Source: Pseudomonadota bacterium (GTDB lineage Bacteria > Pseudomonadota > Gammaproteobacteria > Burkholderiales > Burkholderiaceae_B). Taken from it: a stretch of DNA of 64,000 nucleotides. The stretch is from contig JAFAEO010000080.1 in NCBI GenBank assembly GCA_023423975.1, positions 1 through 64,000 of the forward strand, written 5' to 3'. Shown piece after piece: positions 33,240 to 41,393 of this stretch. The translations under genes were made by a program, and so were the position numbers. Position 1 is the stretch's first letter. Each line of letters starts with the position of its first letter. The notes beneath the pieces are model-generated. The model ran no database searches, had not been told where the DNA came from, and was given only the letters and a program-made list of their open reading frames with translations.

Positions 33240-33389
33240 CATGCAGGTGAGGAGACAAACGCTCTGCATGAGCAGGCTTTACCACTTAGTTGGAATATTC
33301 GGTTAAGTGTGTGCACGGTAGCTGTACCCATAACAAAAATAAACGAAAGGCGGAAAATCAATATAAATTGATTCCGCCTTTCTTTTTTT
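33240..33389 (+). ncRNA. Candidate structured small RNA
   Basis: A stretch of about 150 nt between trhO and the convergent Smr gene has a promoter-like sequence at its 5' edge. The first stem is CATGCAG/CTGCATG (33240-33246 with 33264-33270). The second is CACTTA/TAAGTG (33283-33288 with 33304-33309). A short GGTA/TACC stem comes next, then a strong terminator. No open frame with a ribosome site fits. A long trhO 3' untranslated region is the alternative. I do not recognise a known RNA family. Confidence 0.4.
33345..33389 (+). terminator. Strong rho-independent terminator
   Basis: GAAAGGCGGA pairs with TCCGCCTTTC. A two-A bulge and ATCAAT/ATTGAT with an ATAA loop complete a stem of 16 bp, followed by seven T. 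Confidence 0.92.
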
Positions 33390-33390
33390 C

Positions 33391-33495
33391 TGTTCGCACT
33401 TTAGTTCATCAGACTGTGCTTTGAACCATCGGGTTGCATTCTGAGCTGTCACGCTGTGCTTTGAATCACCAATTTGGGCTTTTGGTTAATATTTT
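33391..33495. repeat. Degenerate tandem repeats of about 20 bp
   Basis: Five copies of a loose unit around CTGTGCTTTGAACCATC have GC-TTT cores at about 33396, 33418, 33436, 33458 and 33478. Copies 2 and 4 (CTGTGCTTTGAA) are identical over 12 bases. The others are weak. Confidence 0.4.
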
Positions 33496-33523
33496 GCGTC
33501 GCCGGCTTGTTACCCTGTTTACG

Positions 33524-34255
33524 TTAATCGCTTTCCAGTGTCTTTAGCAAAACAATCTGAGCCCCGGCGCCACCCATGTTCTCGGGCGCGGGCGCAAATG
33601 CCAGTACAGCGTCCATATTTTTCAGCCAGGCCAGCACCTGCTCCTTCAGAACAGCGGTGCCTTGGGCAGAGCCATAGCCTTTGCCGTGCACAATACAAAT
33701 ACAGCGAACCCGATGCTCCAGACAGGAATGAATGAACCGATCAAAGCGTTCCGCTGCCTGGACCGAATTGGCGCCATGCAGATCCAGCGTTGCCGCAACC
33801 GGCCACTGTCCTGATAATAGTTTCTTGATCAAATCAACACTATCGGCCCGCTGCACATAGGCGCCTTCGGCCAGGTCCGCGCGACGCCGGCCTTTATCGG
33901 CTGGTGAGGTGCGTTTCTGCTCGCGTGTGCGAACGGGAACGGCGGGTTTATGCGGATCGACCGAAGCTGCGCCCTCAGCCTGACGTCGTTTGGCGCGGAA
34001 ATACTCGTTATTGCCGTAGTCCAGCGCGTGCCTTGCATAGCGGTTGGCTTGGGGCAGCGGCGTGACAGATCTGACAGTTTGACGAAACAGCGCTATATCT
34101 TCCGGCGTAAAAACGGCAGATGCCGCAGGATCTGTTGTTGTTTTGTTCTTTCTGGGCGCGGCCTGCAGTGCCTTGGCGCGACGCGTTTCTTCACGTACCT
34201 TGGCTTTTTGCAGCTGACGCAGGTCTTCGAGCTTGCCTTTGATGGGGGTTACCAT
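33524..34255 (-). CDS. Smr domain protein
   Basis: The C-terminal Smr domain (about residues 160-240) shows LDLHGANSVQAAERFDRFI, VRCICIVHGKGYGSA and the closing AGAQIVLLK. This corresponds to the nuclease-like domain of MutS2 and SmrA. The N-terminal 150 residues are charged and probably disordered (many Lys, Arg, Ala). Smr proteins nick nucleic acids; recent work on relatives links them to ribosome rescue, but the role here is not defined. The start is taken as ATG at 34255. A GTG at 34276 is an alternative, and neither has a strong ribosome site. It is probably co-transcribed with trxB. Confidence 0.88.
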   Translation of the reverse strand: MVTPIKGKLEDLRQLQKAKVREETRRAKALQAAPRKNKTTTDPAASAVFTPEDIALFRQTVRSVTPLPQANRYARHALDYGNNEYFRAKRRQAEGAASVDPHKPAVPVRTREQKRTSPADKGRRRADLAEGAYVQRADSVDLIKKLLSGQWPVAATLDLHGANSVQAAERFDRFIHSCLEHRVRCICIVHGKGYGSAQGTAVLKEQVLAWLKNMDAVLAFAPAPENMGGAGAQIVLLKTLESD

Positions 34256-34294
34256 AACAATTGCGGCCCGCGGCACTGGCGGGCCTGTCCTGTT

Positions 34295-35254
34295 TTACTC
34301 AGGCTGGCTTTCGAGCCAGCGTTGAACATCCAGTGCCGCCATGCAACCGGTGCCGGCGCTGGTAATGGCCTGACGGTAAACATGATCCTGCACATCACCC
34401 GCGGCGAATACGCCGGGGACCGAAGTCATCGTGGCCAGGCCGCCGTGGCCGCTTTTGGTCACGATATAGCCATTTTCCAGCTCCAACTGACCCTCAAACA
34501 GGGTAGTGTTGGGGTGGTGGCCAATGGCAATGAATACACCGGTCACGGCGAGGTCTTCCAGATGCCCGTCCACATGACGCAGCCTTGCGCCGGTCACGCC
34601 GCTCTGGTCACCCAGTACTTCGTCCAGCGTGTTGAACAGTTTCAGCGACATGGTGCCGCCATTGACCTTGTCCATCAGCTTGTCAACCAGGATGGGTTCG
34701 GCACGGAATGTGTCGCGACGATGCACCAGCGTCACGTGGCGGCAGATGTTGGACAGATACAGTGCTTCTTCGACAGCGGTATTGCCGCCGCCAACCACAA
34801 TGACATCCTGGTTACGATAGAAAAAACCATCGCAGGTGGCGCATGCTGATACCCCTTTTCCCATGAAAGCTGTTTCAGACGGCAGCCCCAGGTACTTGGC
34901 TGAAGAGCCGGTCGCAATGATCAGGGCGTCGCAGGTAAAAGTGGTGCCGGATTCCGAGACCAGCCGAAACGGGCGCACCGACAGATCGGCTTCTTTGATG
35001 TGTTCCTGAACGATATCGGTGTTAAAGCGCGTTGCGTGTTCCAGAAAGCGCTGCATCAGATCGGGACCCTGTACGCCCTGGGCGTCGGCAGGCCAGTTGT
35101 CCACGTCAGTCGTGGTCATGAGCTGTCCGCCCTGTTCCATGCCTGTTACCAGCACGGGGTTCAGGTTGGCGCGGGCTGCGTAAACCGCGGCGGTATAGCC
35201 AGCCGGACCGGCACCCAGAATCAGCACTTTTGCATGTTTGGTTTTATCAGCCAT
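34295..35254 (-). CDS. trxB: Thioredoxin reductase
   Basis: TrxB transfers electrons from NADPH through FAD to thioredoxin. The 319-residue length is standard. It has the FAD-binding LILGAGPAGYTAAVYAAR, the redox motif CATC (138-141) in VSACATCDGFF, NADPH-binding VIVVGGGNTAVEEALYL and the C-terminal GVFAAGDVQDHVYRQAITSAGTGC. It is divergent from ftsK, an arrangement common in Burkholderiales. Confidence 0.96.
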   Translation of the reverse strand: MADKTKHAKVLILGAGPAGYTAAVYAARANLNPVLVTGMEQGGQLMTTTDVDNWPADAQGVQGPDLMQRFLEHATRFNTDIVQEHIKEADLSVRPFRLVSESGTTFTCDALIIATGSSAKYLGLPSETAFMGKGVSACATCDGFFYRNQDVIVVGGGNTAVEEALYLSNICRHVTLVHRRDTFRAEPILVDKLMDKVNGGTMSLKLFNTLDEVLGDQSGVTGARLRHVDGHLEDLAVTGVFIAIGHHPNTTLFEGQLELENGYIVTKSGHGGLATMTSVPGVFAAGDVQDHVYRQAITSAGTGCMAALDVQRWLESQPE

Positions 35255-35559
35255 TGTGTCTTATCCTAAAAATCCAATGGGCAATTATAATGGATCGCTG
35301 CGCGGCGCCGTTCAAAACCCCGGAACTGCCACGGTTTTGCAGCGGGCGGCGAAAAGGCCACCTGATAGCAGCTACATCACTGGAAAATACGGATACTACC
35401 TGACGTGATATTGCCTCATTGACATTTATTAAGTGGGGGCGAGGCCTGTTAAAACAACAGCTTACGTAGAATTCACAATCAATGAGTATTCCACAGCTAG
35501 AATATAAATAACATTTAATATCAATAAGCTATAATGCTTTATTGACCGAATTTATAGTT
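35255..35559. other. Divergent control region of trxB and ftsK
   Basis: No gene is seen. ATTATAAT at about 35286-35293 offers a -10 element in either direction for trxB. TATAAT at 35530-35535 is a -10 element for ftsK and implies a short leader. Confidence 0.5.
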
Positions 35560-37947
35560 ATGGCACGCACTTCAAATACCGCACCCACTCGTTCCGCCCG
35601 CAATACACGCAATACCGGGTCACGATCGTCCGCCAGGAATGCGCGCAACGCACAGAATGCCGAACCCAGTCGGCTGGCCGCCATGTTTACGGAAGCCAAA
35701 TGGGTTTTGTACGCTGCGTTGGCCGCTGCGCTGTCGGTCATGCTGTTTACCTGGCATCCGAATGACCCCGGCTGGGTTAGCACTTCGTCATCCACCCTGG
35801 TCCATAACCGGCTGGGTGCAGTGGGCGCTTATGTCTCCGATATCCTGCTATATCTTTTCGGCTTGTCTGCATGGTGGTTTGTGGCCTTGTGCCTCAAGCG
35901 CATGTGGGTAGGCTACAAATTGCTCATGAGTCGTATTGTGGCCAATCCCGATGCGGTGCTGCCGCGCGTGCACTGGGAGCAGGGCGTTGGTTTCGCTTTG
36001 CTTTTTGTCGGTTCCATGGGCTTTGAGGCCAGCCAGCTGGCGCACATTGGTGCGCAGTTGCCAGGCGGCGCCGGCGGCGTGCTGGGCCAGTATATTAGCA
36101 GCCTGTTTGCAACGGCGGTCGGTGTGCCGGGCGCGGTGCTGATTCTGTTTTTCATGGTGGTGCTGGGCCTGGGCCTGTTTCTGGATTTTTCCTGGCTGTC
36201 GCTGGCTGAGAAAATCGGCTCGGGCATACAACGCATGCTTAACACGCTGATTAATCTGAAAACCGCCCGCCAGGACCGCAAGGCTGGTGAAATTGCCCAA
36301 GTAGCGCGTCAAGCAGAGGTGGTGACGCAAAAAGAACAGCTGGTGCATGAGACGTCGGTACGTATTGAACCGCAGATTACGGTATTTCCCACTTCCGAGC
36401 GCGTGATCAAGGAAAAGCAGCGCACACTGTTTGAGCCGCCCAAGAACGCCAGCGGAGAACTGCCGGCACTGGAGTTGCTTGATCCGCCTGGCGAAAATAT
36501 TGAATCGGTCTCGCCAGAGACCATCGAATATACGTCGCGGCTGATCGAGAAAAAATTGCGTGACTTTGGCGTGCAGGTGACCGTGGTCGCCGCGCAGGCC
36601 GGACCGGTGATTACCCGTTATGAGATTGAGCCGGCCACGGGTGTCAAGGGAAGCCAGATCGTCAACCTGTCCAAGGATCTGGCGCGTGCGCTCAGTCTGG
36701 TCAGCATTCGCGTGGTTGAAACCATTGTCGGCAAAAACCTGATGGGCCTGGAGTTGCCCAACCCACGGCGTCAAATGGTACGCCTCTCGGAAATTGTCGG
36801 CTCCAAGACCTATCATGACAACGCCTCGTCGCTGACGATGGCGCTGGGCAAGGATATTGCCGGCAATCCGGTGGTTGCCGATCTGGCCAAAATGCCTCAT
36901 TTGCTGGTGGCCGGAACAACCGGATCGGGCAAGTCGGTCGGTATCAACGCCATGATTATTTCATTGCTTTATAAAGCCGACGCTTCCCAGGTCCGTCTGA
37001 TTCTGATTGACCCGAAAATGCTGGAAATGAGCATTTACGAAGGCATCCCGCATCTGCTGGCGCCCGTGGTCACCGATATGCGCCAGGCTGCCAATGCACT
37101 GAACTGGTGTGTGGGAGAGATGGAAAAACGCTACAAGCTCATGAGTAAAATGGGCGTGCGCAATATCAGCGGCTTCAACAGCAAGATCCGTGAAGCTGCC
37201 AAAAAGGGCGAATCCATTCCCAATCCATTCTCTCTCACGCCGGAAGAGCCTGAGCCGTTGAAAACGCTACCCATGATTGTGGTGGTCATTGACGAGCTGG
37301 CCGACCTGATGATGGTGGTGGGTAAGAAGATTGAAGAGCTCATTGCCCGTCTGGCGCAAAAGGCGCGGGCTGCCGGTATTCACCTGATTCTGGCGACCCA
37401 GCGCCCCAGCGTGGATGTGATTACCGGTCTGATCAAGGCCAACATTCCCACACGTATCGCGTTTCAGGTTTCTTCCAAAATTGACTCGCGCACCATTCTT
37501 GACCAGATGGGCGCCGAGGCCTTGCTGGGACAGGGCGATATGCTTTATCAGCCACCCGGCACCGGCTTGCCGAACCGGGTGCACGGGGCGTTTGTTGACG
37601 ATGACGAAGTGCATCGCGTGGTTGATTATCTCAAAGAGCAGGGTGAGCCCGATTATATTGATGGCCTGCTTGAAGGCGGCGTTGGCGGCGAAACCGGCGA
37701 CGGCGTAGGCAGTGTGACCGGCTTTACCGATAACGAATCGGATCCCCTGTACGATCAGGCTGTGGCCGTGGTATTGAAAAACCGCCGCGCGTCCATTTCC
37801 TCAGTTCAGCGGCACCTGCGCATCGGCTATAACCGCGCCGCGCGCTTGCTGGAGCAGATGGAGCAATCTGGCATTGTCTCTACCATGCAGTCCAACGGCA
37901 ATCGTGAAATTCTGGTTCCCGCCGGTCAGGAAGAGCCCGACGCTTAA
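35560..37947 (+). CDS. ftsK: DNA translocase FtsK
   Basis: FtsK anchors at the septum and pumps chromosome ends through the closing division site. The 795-residue protein starts with a basic tail rich in Arg and Asn. Four to five membrane helices follow (about 45-210), then a short linker. The motor begins near RFDLARALSLVSI-type alpha-domain sequence. It has Walker A GTTGSGKSVGINAM, Walker B VVVIDELADLMMV and HLILATQRPSVDVITGLIKANIPTRIAFQV. The C-terminal gamma winged helix (SSVQRHLRIGYNRAARLLEQME) reads KOPS sites. The ATG at 35560 lacks a Shine-Dalgarno sequence; a TTG at 35542 is the alternative. Confidence 0.95.
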   Translation: MARTSNTAPTRSARNTRNTGSRSSARNARNAQNAEPSRLAAMFTEAKWVLYAALAAALSVMLFTWHPNDPGWVSTSSSTLVHNRLGAVGAYVSDILLYLFGLSAWWFVALCLKRMWVGYKLLMSRIVANPDAVLPRVHWEQGVGFALLFVGSMGFEASQLAHIGAQLPGGAGGVLGQYISSLFATAVGVPGAVLILFFMVVLGLGLFLDFSWLSLAEKIGSGIQRMLNTLINLKTARQDRKAGEIAQVARQAEVVTQKEQLVHETSVRIEPQITVFPTSERVIKEKQRTLFEPPKNASGELPALELLDPPGENIESVSPETIEYTSRLIEKKLRDFGVQVTVVAAQAGPVITRYEIEPATGVKGSQIVNLSKDLARALSLVSIRVVETIVGKNLMGLELPNPRRQMVRLSEIVGSKTYHDNASSLTMALGKDIAGNPVVADLAKMPHLLVAGTTGSGKSVGINAMIISLLYKADASQVRLILIDPKMLEMSIYEGIPHLLAPVVTDMRQAANALNWCVGEMEKRYKLMSKMGVRNISGFNSKIREAAKKGESIPNPFSLTPEEPEPLKTLPMIVVVIDELADLMMVVGKKIEELIARLAQKARAAGIHLILATQRPSVDVITGLIKANIPTRIAFQVSSKIDSRTILDQMGAEALLGQGDMLYQPPGTGLPNRVHGAFVDDDEVHRVVDYLKEQGEPDYIDGLLEGGVGGETGDGVGSVTGFTDNESDPLYDQAVAVVLKNRRASISSVQRHLRIGYNRAARLLEQMEQSGIVSTMQSNGNREILVPAGQEEPDA

Positions 37948-38003
37948 GACGGGTTTGCAAGTCATGAGACCCGCTTGTAATACGCAGTAACCGCGAGTTC
38001 CTG

Positions 38004-38032
38004 CTTACGGCATCCGTCAGGGATGCCGTAAG
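38004..38032. terminator. Strong hairpin between ftsK and lolA
   Basis: CTTACGGCATCC and GGATGCCGTAAG form a perfect 12-bp stem with a five-base loop. The tail (TATTTG) is only weakly T-rich, so it may be a processing or attenuation structure. Confidence 0.65.
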
Positions 38033-38186
38033 TATTTGCAGCCACCGTCAAATTACAGCGGTGCAATTGTATTTACGATTTCGTTACATCCTTTCTTGCC
38101 CTGTTAATGGTAAAACAGGTCATGTTTCCGGTGGTACTCACAGGGCCTTGCCCACCGCCGGGCCGAACAACAACAGGAGTTCATTC

Positions 38187-38918
38187 ATGAAAAAAACATT
38201 ACTTGCGGTCTGCCTGGCGATGGTTGCGACGGTCCCTGTCTCAGCACTGGCGCAGGACATCAAGGTGAACCCCGATATGATGAATCCGGATGCCGGCCTG
38301 TCAACGACGCTTGAAGGCGTGACATTCGAGAAGATTCCCGAGGTTAAGAACACGCAGCAGACCGACGCCCGGCAACAATTGAAGGATTTTGTGGCACAGG
38401 TCAAATCGGCCAGCGGCGAGTTTGCCCAGAAAACATCCGGCGGCAAGGGCAAGGGTCGGGCGGCACAGACCGGTACCTTCTCTTTTGAGCGCCCGGGAAA
38501 ATTCAACTGGAGCGTGGTCAAGCCCTATGCGCAAAGCGTGATCTCGGATGGCAAAACCGTTTATCAATATGATCCTGACCTGCGACAGGTCACGGAACGC
38601 CCGGTAAGCAAAGCGGTCGGCGCCTCGCCTGCAGCTATTCTGTTCGGCTCCGGTACACTGGACGATTCATTCAAGCTGTCTGCGTTGCCCGATAACCAGG
38701 GCATGGTGTGGATGCGCGCAACGCCTAAAGTGTCTGATGCCGGCTTGGCGCATGTGGATATCGGCTTTGCCAATAACCTGCCGGCCGAGCTGATTATTCT
38801 GGACTCCTTCGGGCAGACTACGTCGATCAAATTGCGCAATTTCAAAAGCAACGCGAAAATTCCCGCCAGTGCCTACCAGTTCAAGGCCCCCCCTGGCGTA
38901 GATACCGTTAAAATGTAG
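38187..38918 (+). CDS. lolA: Outer-membrane lipoprotein carrier protein LolA
   Basis: LolA ferries lipoproteins across the periplasm from LolCDE to LolB. The 243-residue product has a signal peptide (cleavage near ALA-QDIKV). Its hydrophobic-barrel sequence includes GTFSFERPGKFNWSVVKPYAQSVISDGKTVYQYDPDLRQVTER. About 40 residues between the signal peptide and the usual LolA start (DARQQLKDFVAQVKSASGEF) are extra compared with E. coli LolA. The ATG at 38187 follows CAGGAG; an open upstream extension to 38061 is not family-like. Its position between ftsK and rarA is conserved in many proteobacteria. Confidence 0.93.
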   Translation: MKKTLLAVCLAMVATVPVSALAQDIKVNPDMMNPDAGLSTTLEGVTFEKIPEVKNTQQTDARQQLKDFVAQVKSASGEFAQKTSGGKGKGRAAQTGTFSFERPGKFNWSVVKPYAQSVISDGKTVYQYDPDLRQVTERPVSKAVGASPAAILFGSGTLDDSFKLSALPDNQGMVWMRATPKVSDAGLAHVDIGFANNLPAELIILDSFGQTTSIKLRNFKSNAKIPASAYQFKAPPGVDTVKM

Positions 38919-38956
38919 GCTGTCAAAGGGCCCGTGCCCTTACCGCAGTCCAGTTC

Positions 38957-38982
38957 AAGGGGCCGTTGCGACGGCCCTTTTT
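38957..38982 (+). terminator. Terminator after lolA
   Basis: GGGCCGT-TGCG-ACGGCCC is followed by five T, 40 bp after the lolA stop. Confidence 0.88.
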
Positions 38983-39037
38983 GCACAATGCTGCGGTTTA
39001 CCGACGAGCGCAGTGGTTCTGGAAACCCAATATATTT

Positions 39038-40375
39038 ATGAGCGATTTTTCCGATAACGATCTGTTCAATGGCGCCGCCGCGGGTGCGAACGCGCCGCTG
39101 GCCGAAAGACTGCGTCCGCGCAATATCGATGAGGTCATCGGGCAGTCGCATTTGCTGGGGCCGGACAAGCCCTTGCGTGTGGCGTTTGAGGCGCGTCGTC
39201 CGCATTCCATGATTTTCTGGGGGCCGCCGGGCGTAGGCAAAACCACGCTGGCGCGCCTGATGGCCGACGGCTTTGACGCGCAATTTATTGCCATCTCTGC
39301 AGTGCTCGGTGGCGTCAAGGACATTCGCGATGCGGTTGTCAAAGCGCAGGTGGCCCAGGCGCAGGGACGCAAAACCATTCTTTTTGTAGACGAGGTGCAT
39401 CGCTTTAACAAGGCACAGCAGGATGCATTTTTGCCTTATGTGGAAAGCGGGCTGTTTACGTTCATTGGCGCCACCACTGAAAACCCGTCGTTTGAAGTCA
39501 ATTCGGCACTGCTATCGCGCGCCCAGGTCTATGTACTCACCTCGCTGTCGGACGAGGAGCTGGGCCAGCTGCTGGTGCGCGCCAAAGAAAGCGGCGCGAT
39601 TGAGCTGGACTTTGATGAGCAGGCCGTTGCGGTGCTTACCGGCTACGCCGATGGTGACGCCAGGCGGTTCCTGAATTTGCTGGAGCAGACCAGCACGGCT
39701 GCAACTGCGGCAAACGTAAAGCAGATCACCCCCGAGTTCATGCAAAACGCGCTCACGCTGAATTTGCGGCGTTTTGACAAGGGCGGCGATAGCTTCTATG
39801 ACCAGATCTCCGCGTTGCACAAGTCGGTGCGCGGCTCTCATCCCGACGCAGCATTGTACTGGTTCACTCGGATGCTCGATGGCGGCGCCGACCCCAAGTA
39901 TCTGGCGCGCCGCATTGTGCGTATGGCCTGGGAAGATATCGGCCTGGCCGATCCGCGCGCTATGCAAATGGCCAACGAAGCGGCTGCCACTTATGAGCGC
40001 CTGGGCTCGCCGGAAGGTGAGCTGGCGCTGGCGCAGGCGGTCATCTACCTGTCCGTTGCGGCCAAGAGCAATGCAGGCTACAACGCCTATAACCAGGCGC
40101 GCGCGTTCGTCAAGCAGGATAAATCGCGCGAAGTGCCGGTGCATCTGCGCAATGCACCCACCAAACTGATGAAAGAATTGGGTTACGGACATGAATATCG
40201 TTATGCGCATGACGAGCCCGATGCCTATGCCGCTGGCGAGACCTATCTGCCTGACGGCATGCGCGAGCCGGGCTGGTATCGTCCGGTGCAGCAGGGGCTG
40301 GAAACGAAAATCACGGAAAAGCTCAATTACCTGCGCTCGCTTGATCGTGAGGCGCGACAAAATAAAAAGCGCTAA
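39038..40375 (+). CDS. rarA: Replication-associated recombination protein RarA (MgsA)
   Basis: RarA is an AAA+ ATPase acting at stalled replication forks, related to clamp-loader subunits and eukaryotic WRNIP1. The 445-residue protein has PLAERLRPRNIDEVIGQSHLLG, Walker A GPPGVGKT, Walker B ILFVDEVHRFNKAQQDAFLP and sensor GATTENPSFEVNSALLSR. The tetramerisation domain contains KSVRGSHPDAALYWFTRML. The ATG at 39038 gives the proper start; a GTG-type extension at 38966 overlaps the terminator. Confidence 0.95.
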   Translation: MSDFSDNDLFNGAAAGANAPLAERLRPRNIDEVIGQSHLLGPDKPLRVAFEARRPHSMIFWGPPGVGKTTLARLMADGFDAQFIAISAVLGGVKDIRDAVVKAQVAQAQGRKTILFVDEVHRFNKAQQDAFLPYVESGLFTFIGATTENPSFEVNSALLSRAQVYVLTSLSDEELGQLLVRAKESGAIELDFDEQAVAVLTGYADGDARRFLNLLEQTSTAATAANVKQITPEFMQNALTLNLRRFDKGGDSFYDQISALHKSVRGSHPDAALYWFTRMLDGGADPKYLARRIVRMAWEDIGLADPRAMQMANEAAATYERLGSPEGELALAQAVIYLSVAAKSNAGYNAYNQARAFVKQDKSREVPVHLRNAPTKLMKELGYGHEYRYAHDEPDAYAAGETYLPDGMREPGWYRPVQQGLETKITEKLNYLRSLDREARQNKKR

Positions 40376-40730
40376 ATTAAATAGTGCTAATCGCTTTGTT
40401 CGGTTGCGTCGCACATAGTGCCTCCTTGAAATAGCACTTGCGATGTGAAATGCGACCAGGCGCCGCCGCGGCTCATTTATCACGCAGCAGCTGTGCTGCT
40501 GCATAGCCGGGGATGCGCACTCCTATGAAGTTTAAGCTGGAATACAGTTACACAATATCTCGCAAGAGGATGTAATAAACGGGCTCTCTGCCTTGTCTAA
40601 GGAGTAAGTCAGGCATCACCGGCAACGATTTTCAGCCGGGCCCTGACTACCGCGCATTGACTGGCATTCTGATATATTGAGCCGGATGTGATGCGCTGCA
40701 GCTGACGTCATCAATCACAGGAGCAACAGC
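40376..40730. other. Intergenic region before the His/Met-rich protein gene
   Basis: No gene is seen. It contains an inverted repeat GTGCTA/TAGCAC (40384-40437), a hairpin GCAGCAG-CTGTG-CTGCTGC (40484-40502) and a two-part stem AGTCAGG/CCTGACT enclosing CCGGC/GCCGG (40607-40648). These may contribute to rarA termination and to the leader of the next gene. Confidence 0.5.
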
Positions 40731-41225
40731 ATGAAAAATACCATCATAGCGGCACTGGCCGGCACAATTACATTGGCGCTGGGTATGCAAGCGGCCATGG
40801 CAACAGATTTGAAAACCAATGCCGACAGTAAAATCGACCAGAAGTCTGCACAGCATGTCGGAGCAACAACGGCGCCGACGCCGGGTTGGGAAAAACTGAG
40901 CAAAAGCAAAAAATGGAAGTCCGCTGAGTCTGGTGCGAACCAGCACCATGCCAACAGCATGAAAGCGGACAGCAAGGTTGCACCCGAACACCAGGGCAAG
41001 AGCGGGATGACGATGCCGCATAGCAAGAGCACGTCCGGATCTGGATCCGACGTGCATAAATCCGACATGTCAGATAAGGGACTCGGCGGGCATGTGAAAT
41101 CCGGTGCGGTCAAACCAGTGGGGCAGGGCGGCGCTATGCCCATGCAACATCGTTCATCTGGTATGAAAACCGACAGTAACGCGGTGCCGGCAAGCAAAGG
41201 TGAGATGCCTAAGCCTGGGATGTAA
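40731..41225 (+). CDS. Exported His/Met-rich low-complexity protein of unknown function
   Basis: This 164-residue protein has a clear signal peptide (residues 1-24, cleavage AMA-TD). The mature part is hydrophilic and apparently disordered, rich in Ser, Lys, Gly, Met and His. I count about eight His and nine Met outside the signal, and no Cys. Short imperfect motifs of the type SGM, KSGM and MPMQH recur. Such compositions occur in periplasmic copper- or other metal-binding proteins, but no known domain is recognisable. A good AGGAG site precedes the ATG. It stands alone between rarA and serS. Confidence 0.7.
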   Translation: MKNTIIAALAGTITLALGMQAAMATDLKTNADSKIDQKSAQHVGATTAPTPGWEKLSKSKKWKSAESGANQHHANSMKADSKVAPEHQGKSGMTMPHSKSTSGSGSDVHKSDMSDKGLGGHVKSGAVKPVGQGGAMPMQHRSSGMKTDSNAVPASKGEMPKPGM

Positions 41226-41393
41226 ACCAGGAGACTGCCTGCGAGCACGCGGTTGTTGTCGGGCCGGTTAGCTGATTTTTTCTGTCAAAACAAGGTGCGG
41301 GTACGCGTTGTTCAGTCTGCGGCCCCACCAGGCGCGTATAGCTGTATATAATGATTACCCTATACTCCTCCCACACGAAACCAGAAAAAAATC

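Noticed and set aside
33391..33495. CRISPR-like repeats
   Set aside because: Units are only about 20 bp, contiguous and highly degenerate, without spacers or cas genes.
35848..36900. 350-codon open frame antisense to ftsK
   Set aside because: His/Gln/Arg-rich shadow composition; the sense frame is a complete FtsK.
39512..40504. 330-codon open frame antisense to rarA
   Set aside because: Shadow frame across a complete RarA gene.
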